64,000 bases of DNA from Mycolicibacterium komossense (lineage in GTDB: Bacteria > Actinomycetota > Actinomycetes > Mycobacteriales > Mycobacteriaceae), in assembly GCF_025822605.1 (NCBI RefSeq), contig NZ_JACKTY010000052.1, positions 1-64,000 on the forward strand. The letters are read 5' to 3'. Made by a program: the position numbers and the translations under genes. This document shows, one piece after another, positions 26,285 through 34,489 of the stretch. The notes below the pieces were generated by a model that saw nothing but the letters and a program-made list of their open reading frames with translations, had not been told where the DNA came from and did not search any database. Numbering within the stretch: position 1 is the stretch's first letter; each line of letters begins with the position of its first letter.

Positions 26285-27508
26285 ATGACATCCACCATTG
26301 CTGACGCTGTCTCAGGGACTGGCCTTGACGTAGACCTGACCGACGGCAACTTCTACGCCGACGGCAACGCGCGCGCGGCCTACCGGTGGATGCGGGCGAA
26401 CCAGCCGGTGTTTCGCGATCGCAACGGGTTGGCGGCCGCGGCGAGTTATCAGGCGGTGCTCGACGCCGAACGCAATCCCGAACTGTTCTCGTCGACCGGT
26501 GGCATCCGGCCGGACACCCCGGGGATGCCGTACATGATCGATATGGACGATCCGGCACATGTGTTGCGGCGCAAGATGGTCAACGCCGGATTCACCCGCA
26601 AACGGGTGATGGACAAAGTCCCCTCGATCGGTGTCCTCTGTGACACCCTGATCGATTCGGTCTGCGAGCGCGGTGAGTGCGATTTCGTCCGCGATATCGC
26701 CGCCCCGCTGCCGATGGCGGTGATCGGCGACATGCTCGGTGTACTGCCCGAGGAACGCGGCACGCTGCTCAAGTGGTCCGACGACCTGGTGTCCGGGCTC
26801 AGCTCCAATATCGACGAAGCGACGATACAAGCGACGATGGAGGCGTTCGGCGCCTACAACGCGTACACGATGGAGATGATCGCCAAGCGGCGCGCCGAAC
26901 CGACCGAAGACCTGTTCAGCATCCTGGTCAACGCCGAGGTCGACGGACAGCGGATGGCCGACGACGAGATCGTCATGGAGACGCTGCTGATCCTGATCGG
27001 CGGCGACGAGACCACCCGGCACACGTTGTCCGGCGGCACCGAACAGCTGCTCCGGCACCGGGATCAGTGGGAGCGACTGGTGGCCGATACTGATCTGCTG
27101 CCCGCCGCGATAGAGGAGATGCTGCGCTGGACGTCGCCGGTGAAGAACATGTGCCGGACGCTGACCGCCGACACCGCGTTCCACGGCACCGATCTGCGCG
27201 AGGGCGAGAAGATCATGCTGATGTTCGAGTCGGCGAACTTCGACGAGTCAGTCTTCGGTGATCCGGAGAATTTCCGTATTGACCGGAATCCGAACAGCCA
27301 CGTGGCATTTGGGTTCGGCGCGCACTTCTGCCTCGGTAATCAGCTGGCCCGCCTCGAGCTGTCGATGATGACGAAGCGGGTGTTGCAGCGGCTGCCGGAT
27401 CTGCGCCTGGCCGACGGCGCTGCGATACCGTTGCGGCCGGCCAACTTCGTCAGCGGCCCCGAGGCGATGCCGGTGGTGTTCACCCCGACGGCCCGGGTGC
27501 TCGACTAG
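26285..27508 (+). CDS. cyp142: cytochrome P450 CYP142-type sterol 27-monooxygenase
   Basis: This 407-residue P450 oxidises the terminal side-chain carbon of cholesterol/cholestenone. Motifs include the I-helix LILIGGDETTRHTLSGG (about 240-256), ExxR in AIEEMLRWTSP, and the heme-ligand loop FGFGAHFCLGNQLAR with the proximal Cys. ATG 26285 is one base after the upstream stop; an in-frame ATG 30 bases earlier lies inside that gene. It is not the only possible sterol P450 but is placed exactly as cyp142 is in M. tuberculosis. Redox partners (such as FdxD at 45973) may be shared. Confidence 0.9.
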   Translation: MTSTIADAVSGTGLDVDLTDGNFYADGNARAAYRWMRANQPVFRDRNGLAAAASYQAVLDAERNPELFSSTGGIRPDTPGMPYMIDMDDPAHVLRRKMVNAGFTRKRVMDKVPSIGVLCDTLIDSVCERGECDFVRDIAAPLPMAVIGDMLGVLPEERGTLLKWSDDLVSGLSSNIDEATIQATMEAFGAYNAYTMEMIAKRRAEPTEDLFSILVNAEVDGQRMADDEIVMETLLILIGGDETTRHTLSGGTEQLLRHRDQWERLVADTDLLPAAIEEMLRWTSPVKNMCRTLTADTAFHGTDLREGEKIMLMFESANFDESVFGDPENFRIDRNPNSHVAFGFGAHFCLGNQLARLELSMMTKRVLQRLPDLRLADGAAIPLRPANFVSGPEAMPVVFTPTARVLD

Positions 27509-27522
27509 ATCGAATCGACCAG

Positions 27523-28431
27523 TCACGTTCGTGAATCCTTGGCGGCTTTGAGGCCCCGATTCCGCCCAGGATTCACAAACGCGGGAACCGCAGCGCCTCG
27601 CTGAGCCCAGGCCGCGGCGATCCGACGCCGGATCGTCTCAGGTGTGTCCTCGGCGGTCACCCGGATGACGATCCAGCCGAGTTCCTTCAGTAGTTCGGTC
27701 CGTCTGATGTCTGCCGCCAATCTGCGACGGTCTGTCCAATGATGATCACCGTCGTACTCGACCGCGAGCTTCAGCACGGACCAGCCCATGTCGGCCCGCG
27801 CGACGGTCTGCCCGAATTCGTCGGTCACTGGGATCTGGGTCTGCGGCCGCGGGTATCCGGCACGAACGATCAACAGCCGCAGCCATGTCTCGCGCGGTGA
27901 TTCCGCGCCAGGATCGACGAGATCCAGCACTACCCGGGCGTTGCGAATTCCCTTGTCGCCCCTGCGTCGTTCCGTCAGTAGCTCGACATCGGCGACCTTG
28001 GTCCGAGTGGCATTCAGCAACGCGTCGATCTCAGCGACCGCCGAGTCGAGCGGGTTGCGTCGGGCAAGGTCAAGTGCGGTTCGGGCTGGGGTGGTCACCC
28101 TTATCCCACCAATGGTCACGATCTCGTCTGCATCGATAGCGTCGGCCCAGGTCCGAACTCCCCTCGGCGGACGTCGGTTGGGGTAGAGCATCTCGGCGGG
28201 GGCCCGGCCGTCGCACCACTTGGCGCCATGCAGGGCGGCAGCTGATCGTCCCGCGATGACGCCACGGCGTTTGGACCATAACCAGGCTGCTTGTGCTCGT
28301 TCGCGAGCCGTGATCCGGGTTCCCGTCACGACGTAGACACCTGGATAGATGGCGTCGAACCGTCTGCGCAGTGCGTGGCGGGTGAGCAGGCCGGAGTCGA
28401 GTGCTTCGCGTCCGATGAACGGCGTTTCCAT
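27523..28431 (-). CDS. DUF559-domain protein (Rv3517-like)
   Basis: A 302-residue protein. The N-terminal part resembles AbiEi-like winged-helix proteins (LDSGLLTRHALRRRF, ARTALDLARR); the C-terminal part is a DUF559 domain of the Vsr/PD-(D/E)xK endonuclease-like fold: AVEYDGDHHWTDRRRLAADI and LGWIVIRVTAEDT. The biochemical role is unknown; many such genes are scattered in mycobacteria. ATG 28431 starts METPFIGREALD; an upstream extension to 28509 lacks support. It faces cyp142 and its last codons form an inverted repeat. Confidence 0.75.
   Translation of the reverse strand: METPFIGREALDSGLLTRHALRRRFDAIYPGVYVVTGTRITARERAQAAWLWSKRRGVIAGRSAAALHGAKWCDGRAPAEMLYPNRRPPRGVRTWADAIDADEIVTIGGIRVTTPARTALDLARRNPLDSAVAEIDALLNATRTKVADVELLTERRRGDKGIRNARVVLDLVDPGAESPRETWLRLLIVRAGYPRPQTQIPVTDEFGQTVARADMGWSVLKLAVEYDGDHHWTDRRRLAADIRRTELLKELGWIVIRVTAEDTPETIRRRIAAAWAQRGAAVPAFVNPGRNRGLKAAKDSRT
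27531..27576. terminator. inverted repeat, likely convergent terminator
   Basis: GTGAATCCTTGGCGG (27531-27545) pairs with CCGCCCAGGATTCAC (27562-27576), with a single mismatch. It overlaps the 3' end of the DUF559 gene and lies just after the cyp142 stop (27508), in a position to end both transcripts. No U-run is evident. Confidence 0.6.
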
Positions 28432-28552
28432 GGTCGGAGTCTGCCGATGCGCACCGACAGTGCCGCTTGTGTGAATCGTGGGTGGGAAAGCGGGCCGAAA
28501 ACCGACCACATTTCACAAATGCCGAACTGAGACCAGGAGTCAGGGCAGAGCC

Positions 28553-29353
28553 CTACTTCATCGTGAAGTTGGGTGCGCGCTTCTCCTTGAAGGCCAGCGG
28601 GCCCTCCTTGGCATCATCGGACAGGAAGACCTCGATACCGATCTTCGTGTCGATTTTGAAGGCGTCGTTCTCGTGCATGCCCTCGGTCTCGTGGATCGAG
28701 CGCAGGATGGCCTGCACAGCCAACGGGCCGTTCTTGCAGATCACTTCGGCGATCTCCAGTGCCTTCTCCAGCGCGCCGCCATCGGGCACCACGTAGCCGA
28801 TCAGCCCGTAGTCCAGTGCTTCGGCGGCGGTGATGTGTCGCCCGGTGAGCAGGAGATCGCAGGCGATCGTATACGGAATCTGGCGCACCAGCCGGACCGC
28901 CGAGCCGCCCATCGGGTAGAGGCTCCACTTGGCTTCGGAGATACCGAACTTGGCGCTTTCGCCGGCGATCCGGATATCGGTGCCCTGCAGGATCTCGGTG
29001 CCGCCGGCGATGGCCGGGCCCTCGACCGCGGCGATCAGGGGCTTGGTGAGTCGCCGGCCCTTCAGCAGGCCGTCGATCCGCGTCGGGTCGTAGTTTCCGC
29101 TCTTGAATGAATCACCTGGAGGCGCCTTGGTGGCCGCCTTGAGGTCCATCCCAGCGCAGAAGTAGCCCCCCGCACCGGTGAGGATGCAGCACCGGATCTC
29201 GGGATCGTTGTCCACGCGGTCCCACGCGTCGACCATTATCGAGAGCATCTCAGTGGAAAGTGCGTTACGAGATTCCGGCCGATTCAGCGTCACGATCAAA
29301 ATGTGTCCGCGCTGCTCAACGAGGGCGTCGGGTCCTTTTTCCGGCTCACTCAC
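28553..29353 (-). CDS. echA19: enoyl-CoA hydratase EchA19-type
   Basis: This 266-residue crotonase-fold enzyme is expected to hydrate an enoyl-CoA in sterol side-chain beta-oxidation. Oxyanion-hole segments are GYFCAGMDL (about 62-70) and EGPAIAGGTEILQGTDI (about 108-124); a second acidic residue lies in FGISEAKWSLYPMGG. The GTG start has GGAAGG nine bases upstream. It diverges from fadD19 over a KstR box, as in M. tuberculosis, so substrate assignment to the cholesterol side-chain is reasonable. Confidence 0.88.
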   Translation of the reverse strand: MSEPEKGPDALVEQRGHILIVTLNRPESRNALSTEMLSIMVDAWDRVDNDPEIRCCILTGAGGYFCAGMDLKAATKAPPGDSFKSGNYDPTRIDGLLKGRRLTKPLIAAVEGPAIAGGTEILQGTDIRIAGESAKFGISEAKWSLYPMGGSAVRLVRQIPYTIACDLLLTGRHITAAEALDYGLIGYVVPDGGALEKALEIAEVICKNGPLAVQAILRSIHETEGMHENDAFKIDTKIGIEVFLSDDAKEGPLAFKEKRAPNFTMK

Positions 29354-29397
29354 AGGTATCTGCCTTCCAGCATCGTCGCCACAGACTTGTCTCGAAA

Positions 29398-29411
29398 TGT
29401 AACACGTTCTA
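29398..29411. promoter_or_regulatory. KstR-type operator between echA19 and fadD19
   Basis: TGTAACACGTTCTA fits TnnAACnnGTTnnA. On the plus strand the box leads into TAGTTT (29410-29415), a -10-like hexamer 7 bases before the fadD19 GTG; on the minus strand it leads into TACATT, a -10 for echA19. Confidence 0.85.
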
Positions 29412-29422
29412 GTTTAGGTCCC

Positions 29423-31075
29423 GTGGCCCTGAATATCGCCGATCTTGCCGAGCACGCCATTGACGCCGTGCCAGACCGTGTTGCGCTCATTTCGGGCGAT
29501 CAACAGATCACCTACGCCGAGCTGGAGGAGAAGGCGAACCGCTTCGCCCACTATCTCATCGACAACGGCGTCAAGAAGGACGACAAGGTCGGACTGTACT
29601 GCCGCAACCGCATCGAGATCGTCATCGCGATGCTCGGCACGGTCAAGGCCGGCGCCATCCTGGTGAACGTCAACTTCCGCTACGTCGAGGGCGAACTCAA
29701 GTACCTCTTCGAAAACTCGGACATGGTCGCCTTGGTGCATGAGCGGCGCTATGCCGACCGGGTGGCCAACGTGCTGCCCGAAACCCCGAACGTCAAGACG
29801 ATCCTGGTGGTCGAGGACGGTTCCGAGGACGACTACCAGCGCTACGGCGGCGTCGAGTTCTACTCCGCCCTTGAGCAGGGTTCACCTGAGCGTGACTTCG
29901 GCCCGCGCAGCGAGGATGACATCTACCTGCTCTATACCGGCGGCACCACCGGATTCCCCAAGGGGGTCATGTGGCGTCATGAGGATATCTATCGAGTGTT
30001 GTTCGGCGGCACCGACTTTGCCACCGGGGAGCCGATCGCCGACGAGTTCGATCTGTCCAAGCAGGCCGCGGCCAACGCCCCGATGATCCGGCTGCCGATC
30101 CCGCCGATGATCCACGGTGCGACGCAGTCGGCGACCTGGATGTCGCTGTTCTCGGGCCAAACGGTGGTGCTGGCACCGGAGTTCAACGCCGACGAGGTCT
30201 GGCGAATGATCCACGAGCACAAGGTGAACCTGCTGTTCTTCACCGGCGATGCGATGGCCCGACCGCTGCTGGATGCACTGCTGGCCCACCAGGACGCCGG
30301 TAACGAATACGACCTGAGCTCGCTGTTTCTCTTGGCCAGTACAGCCGCGCTGTTCTCCACCAGCATCAAGGAGAAGTTCCTCGAGCTGCTACCCAACCGC
30401 ATCATCACCGATTCGATCGGCTCCTCGGAGACCGGCTTCGGCGGTACCAGTGTCGTGGCCAAGGGGCAGTCGCACACCGGCGGTCCGCGCGTCACCATCG
30501 ACAAGAACACCGCGGTCCTCGACGAGGACGGCAATCCGGTGCAGCCGGGATCCGGGGTGCGCGGGGTGATCGCCAAGCGCGGCCACATCCCAGTCGGCTA
30601 CTTCAAGGACGAGAAGAAGACCGCCGAGACGTTCAAGACGTTCCATGGTGTCCGCTATGCCATTCCCGGCGATTTCGCCGAGGTCGAAGCCGACGGCACC
30701 GTCACGATGCTGGGCCGCGGGTCGGTGTCCATCAACTCTGGCGGCGAAAAGATCTACCCCGAAGAGGTCGAGGCCGCCCTCAAGGGTCACCCCGACGTGT
30801 TCGACGCCCTCGTGGTCGGGGTGCCGGATCCGCGCTTCGGCCAGCACGTCGCGGCGGTGGTGCACCCTCGCGAAGGAGCCAAGCCGACATTGGCTGAGCT
30901 CGATGCGTTCGTGCGCAACGAGATAGCCGGCTACAAGGTGCCGCGCAGTCTGTGGTTGGTCGAGGAGATCAAGCGCTCGCCCGCGGGGAAGCCCGACTAT
31001 CGGTGGGCCAAAGACACCACCGAAGAGCGGCCCGCCGATGACGTGCACGCCAAACACGCTGGGGCACAGGCATGA
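29423..31075 (+). CDS. fadD19: steroid-CoA ligase FadD19
   Basis: This 550-residue AMP-forming acyl-CoA synthetase activates side-chain carboxylates of sterols. Motifs are the AMP/P-loop LLYTGGTTGFPKGVMWRHED, the A5-like DSIGSSETGFGG, and the C-terminal A8-A10 segment LGRGSVSINSGGEKIYPEEVE with the catalytic lysine region RSPAGKPDYRWAK. Rhodococcus FadD19 is required for C24-branched sterol side-chains. The GTG at 29423 follows the box and -10 so closely that the mRNA is probably leaderless. Its stop overlaps the next gene (ATGA). Confidence 0.92.
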   Translation: MALNIADLAEHAIDAVPDRVALISGDQQITYAELEEKANRFAHYLIDNGVKKDDKVGLYCRNRIEIVIAMLGTVKAGAILVNVNFRYVEGELKYLFENSDMVALVHERRYADRVANVLPETPNVKTILVVEDGSEDDYQRYGGVEFYSALEQGSPERDFGPRSEDDIYLLYTGGTTGFPKGVMWRHEDIYRVLFGGTDFATGEPIADEFDLSKQAAANAPMIRLPIPPMIHGATQSATWMSLFSGQTVVLAPEFNADEVWRMIHEHKVNLLFFTGDAMARPLLDALLAHQDAGNEYDLSSLFLLASTAALFSTSIKEKFLELLPNRIITDSIGSSETGFGGTSVVAKGQSHTGGPRVTIDKNTAVLDEDGNPVQPGSGVRGVIAKRGHIPVGYFKDEKKTAETFKTFHGVRYAIPGDFAEVEADGTVTMLGRGSVSINSGGEKIYPEEVEAALKGHPDVFDALVVGVPDPRFGQHVAAVVHPREGAKPTLAELDAFVRNEIAGYKVPRSLWLVEEIKRSPAGKPDYRWAKDTTEERPADDVHAKHAGAQA

Positions 31076-32196
31076 AGACCGAACTCTGCGAGCGGTTCGG
31101 AATCGAATACCCGATCTTCGTATTCACTCCGTCGGAGAAGGTGGCCGCCGCGGTCAGTCGCGCCGGCGGCCTGGGAATGCTTGGCTGTGTGCGATTCAAC
31201 GACGCCGATGACCTGGAAAGCGTCCTGCAGTGGATGGACGAGAACACCGACGGTAAGCCGTACGGCGTCGATATCGTCATGCCCGCCAAGGTCCCGACCG
31301 AGGGCACCAGCGTCGACATCAACAAGCTGATCCCGCAGTCGCACCGCGATTTCGTCGACAAGACGCTCGCCGACCTGGGTGTGCCGCCGCTGCCGGTGGA
31401 CGAGGCGAAATCCGAAGGGGTGCTCGGCTGGCTGCACTCCGTCGCGCGCAGCCATGTCGAGGTGGCGCTCAAGCATCCGATCAAGCTGATCGCCAACGCG
31501 CTCGGGTCGCCGCCGAAGGACGTCATCGACCGGGTACACGAAGCCGGTGTGCCGATCGCTGCGCTGGCCGGTTCGGCCACACATGCCCGACGACATGTCG
31601 ACAACGGCGTTGACATCGTCGTCGCCCAAGGCCACGAGGCCGGCGGGCACACCGGAGAGATCGGATCGATGGTCCTGTGGCCGGAGGTCTGCGATGAGCT
31701 GCGCGCCTCGGGCGCGGCAGTACTTGCTGCCGGCGGGATCGGGACCGGTAGACAGGTGGCCGCGGCACTGGCGCTCGGCGCGCAGGGTGTGTGGATGGGC
31801 TCTGCCTTCCTGACCGCCGCCGAGTACGACCTCGGGGTCCGGTTGGAGTCCGGCCGGTCGGTGATCCAGGAGGCGATGCTCGCCGCGACGTCGAGCGACA
31901 CCGTGCGTCGCCGCATCTACACCGGTAAACCGGCGCGGCTGCTCAAGAGTCGCTGGACCGAAGCCTGGGACGCCGAGGGCGCCCCGGAACCACTGCCGAT
32001 GCCGTTGCAGAACATCCTGGTCAGCGAGGCTCACCAGCGCATGAGTGAATCATCGGATCCGACGACGGTCGCGATGCCGGTCGGTCAGATCGTCGGCCGG
32101 ATGAACGAGATCCGCCCGGTCGCCGACATCATCGCCGAACTGGTCTCGGGTTTCGACGAGGCGACGAAGCGGTTGGACGGCATCCGCGAGGGCTAG
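31072..32196 (+). CDS. nitronate monooxygenase-family flavoprotein
   Basis: A 374-residue FMN TIM-barrel protein of the NMO/2-nitropropane dioxygenase family. It shows GHEAGGHTGEIG (about 185-196), AAGGIGTGRQVAAALALGAQGV (about 222-243) and an N-terminal catalytic-loop region. Mycobacterial members include IpdC, which works on steroid CoA intermediates rather than nitronates. Its coupling to fadD19 (4-base overlap) suggests a role on a sterol side-chain CoA ester; this is inference. The 3' end overlaps the TPR gene on the other strand by 4 bases. Confidence 0.82.
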   Translation: MKTELCERFGIEYPIFVFTPSEKVAAAVSRAGGLGMLGCVRFNDADDLESVLQWMDENTDGKPYGVDIVMPAKVPTEGTSVDINKLIPQSHRDFVDKTLADLGVPPLPVDEAKSEGVLGWLHSVARSHVEVALKHPIKLIANALGSPPKDVIDRVHEAGVPIAALAGSATHARRHVDNGVDIVVAQGHEAGGHTGEIGSMVLWPEVCDELRASGAAVLAAGGIGTGRQVAAALALGAQGVWMGSAFLTAAEYDLGVRLESGRSVIQEAMLAATSSDTVRRRIYTGKPARLLKSRWTEAWDAEGAPEPLPMPLQNILVSEAHQRMSESSDPTTVAMPVGQIVGRMNEIRPVADIIAELVSGFDEATKRLDGIREG

Positions 32197-33239
32197 GAGC
32201 GCTTGGAGCGTCGGGCGCGCACAGCCAGCAGAACTCGCGAGCCGATCAGCGCCACTGCGCCGATGATTGCCGGCGGCCATCGCCAGGCCGACGGCAGCAC
32301 GCACATCAGTGCCAGCGCGATCATGCCGAGGGCGAGCAGCCCGATGCTCGCCGTCATCATCCGGTCGCGGTGCGGCAGTAGTCGCAGGTACGGTCCGAGC
32401 CGCCCGCGCAGTGCCGGCACCAGGCCGCGCAGCTGCCAGAGCACCAGCCCGATCAATACCGCAAGAGTGGCGAGTCCAGCCCAGACCGCGCCGATTCCTT
32501 TGAGCTGCAACGCGATCCGGCCCAGGGTGATCAGCAGGATCCACACCCAGAAGAACAGCCGCGCCACGGCCGAGGTCAACGCGATATCGATGTTGTGCGC
32601 AGCCACATCGAGCCGGACGTCGCTGGCGGCGGCCTGGGCGAAATGATCAGCCGCGCCGAAGTGGTCTTTGCGGAGCAGCTGTAGCCGGCCGAGGTCGTTA
32701 CGGGCCACGGTGTGGTTCGGGTCGAGCCGCAGCGCCTCCCGCAGCGCCAGCTCGGCGGTTTTCTGATCGCCGGATTCCAGGGCCACGCGACCCAGGATTG
32801 CGTGGGGATCGGGCTCCAGCGGTGCCCGCTCGATCGCGTTGCGTGCGGCGGCATACGCCACCGACGTCATCCCGAACATGGAGCTGCAGACATGCGCCAA
32901 CGCATGATGGGTCTGCCAGAGGTCGGGCGCATTCGCGACGGCCGTCCGTGCGGCGTCGTACGCCTCCTGGGGCCGCTTCATCCTCACCAGTGACAGGGCC
33001 AGCAGGCGCATCGGCCACTCCGAGGTCGGGGCCGCGACGGCTGCGCGAGCGGCGAAGTCCCTGGCGCGTTCCGGTTCGGCGAGCCCCAGTTCGGCTCGTG
33101 CCGCCAGACATAGCGCGGTCACGTTGTCGGGTTCTTGCGCCAGCGTCGCCGACAGGGCTCGCAACGCCTCCTGTGGACGGTTGATCTCCAACAGCTGCTC
33201 GGCCTGCCGCACCGCGGCGGCCGAGTGGTCGGGATTCAC
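32193..33239 (-). CDS. TPR-domain membrane protein
   Basis: A 348-residue protein whose first ~220 residues are tetratricopeptide-like helices (RPQEALRALSATLAQEPDN, EALRLDPNHTVARNDLGRLQLL), followed by about four transmembrane segments (FFWVWILLITLGRIAL, GLATLAVLIGLVLWQL, MMTASIGLLALGMIALALM, AIIGAVALIGSRVLLAV). The GTG at 33239 overlaps the stop of the AAA+ gene (GTGA), so they are translated together. The function is unknown; it may act as a membrane-anchored adaptor for the ATPase. Confidence 0.75.
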   Translation of the reverse strand: MNPDHSAAAVRQAEQLLEINRPQEALRALSATLAQEPDNVTALCLAARAELGLAEPERARDFAARAAVAAPTSEWPMRLLALSLVRMKRPQEAYDAARTAVANAPDLWQTHHALAHVCSSMFGMTSVAYAAARNAIERAPLEPDPHAILGRVALESGDQKTAELALREALRLDPNHTVARNDLGRLQLLRKDHFGAADHFAQAAASDVRLDVAAHNIDIALTSAVARLFFWVWILLITLGRIALQLKGIGAVWAGLATLAVLIGLVLWQLRGLVPALRGRLGPYLRLLPHRDRMMTASIGLLALGMIALALMCVLPSAWRWPPAIIGAVALIGSRVLLAVRARRSKRS

Positions 33240-34447
33240 AGCCGTTTGGCCTTCTTCAAATAGGTGCGCAGTTCGGTGTAGGTGCCGTCTTCGTCGGCGA
33301 AGAGCACGACATTGCGGGCCGTCTCCAGCCACGCCCCGATCGACGGGCGCACCTCGCGCAGCGCGGCCTCGATATCGGCCATCCCGATCATCCGGGCCTG
33401 CCCGCTGCGGGCGCTGTCCATCAGCGCCAGCTCCGATGCGGACTCGCAGACATGGGCGATATCCGCGCCGGAGAACCCCTCGGTGGCCTTGGCCAGCCGG
33501 CGCAGGTCGATGCCCTCGACCGGCCGGTGCCGCAGGTGGTAGCGGAACACCGCCTCGCGCGCCTCGGCGTCGGGCGGTAGGACCAGCAGCGTGCGGTCGA
33601 GTCGTCCCGGACGGCGCAACGCAGGGTCGACATCCCACGGCTGGTTCGTCGCGGCGAGGACGAAGACGCCCTCGTTCTGGCCCGCCACCCCGTCGAGCTC
33701 GGTCAGCAGCTGGACGACGGCACCGCGCATCGAGGCGTTGTGGGTTCCACTGCGCTTCTGGCCCAGTGCGTCGATCTCGTCGAGAAACAGCACACACGGT
33801 GCTTCGCGGCGCACCAGCCTGAACAGTTCGGCGATGTTGCGCTCGGAGTTGCCGATGTACATGTCGAGGATGTCGGCCAGACCGACGCTGACGAACCGCG
33901 CGCCCAGCTCACCTGCCACGGCCCTGGCGATGAACGTTTTCCCGCAGCCGGGCGGTCCGTAGAGCATCAGGCCGCCGCGCAGGCTCTTGCCGTAGAGCTT
34001 GCGCAGTTCGGGATTGCGCATCGGCGCCAGGAACGCCGCCTCCAACCGGTCCTTGACGGCTCGCATGCCACCGACATCGGCGAGGCTGATCCCGGCGCTC
34101 TCGACCTCCCACGCCGAGGTCGCCGGTTCGGCTTGCTCGTCGTCACCGGTCACAAACATCGGTTCGGCGATACCGCTGACCTCGTGCTCGGCGGCCGACC
34201 AGTTGAACCCGCCCGTCTCCACGGCAGATTCGGCGGGAGTGGACTGCGCCGGGCCCATCGCCCTGGCCATTAGTGCACGTGCGGGCCCCGAAGCCGGATC
34301 CTGGGACAGGACGGTGGCGCAGTGGGTGATCGCGTCGTCGACGTTGCCTGCGGTCAGTAACAGCTCGGCCAGGTGCAGCCGCAGCGCGATGTCGTCGGGG
34401 GCACCGTCGACAGCTCGACGCAGGCTGTCGATAAGCGGGTCGGTCAT
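33236..34447 (-). CDS. AAA+ ATPase with N-terminal TPR-like region
   Basis: A 403-residue single-domain AAA+ ATPase of the CDC48/VPS4-like class. The first ~65 residues look like a TPR pair (LRLHLAELLLTAGNVDDAI), followed by a disordered acidic linker. Walker A is GPPGCGKT (164-171), Walker B CVLFLDEIDALG (218-229), and an arginine finger region lies in LRRPGRLDR (about 265). Such ATPases remodel or unfold proteins. It is coupled to the TPR membrane protein, so the pair probably forms a membrane-linked remodelling complex. It diverges from the TPP enzyme gene with a 42-base gap. Confidence 0.82.
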   Translation of the reverse strand: MTDPLIDSLRRAVDGAPDDIALRLHLAELLLTAGNVDDAITHCATVLSQDPASGPARALMARAMGPAQSTPAESAVETGGFNWSAAEHEVSGIAEPMFVTGDDEQAEPATSAWEVESAGISLADVGGMRAVKDRLEAAFLAPMRNPELRKLYGKSLRGGLMLYGPPGCGKTFIARAVAGELGARFVSVGLADILDMYIGNSERNIAELFRLVRREAPCVLFLDEIDALGQKRSGTHNASMRGAVVQLLTELDGVAGQNEGVFVLAATNQPWDVDPALRRPGRLDRTLLVLPPDAEAREAVFRYHLRHRPVEGIDLRRLAKATEGFSGADIAHVCESASELALMDSARSGQARMIGMADIEAALREVRPSIGAWLETARNVVLFADEDGTYTELRTYLKKAKRL

Positions 34448-34489
34448 CGGTCAAAAATACGTGAATAGTGCGCTCGGTATGTTGAGGCG

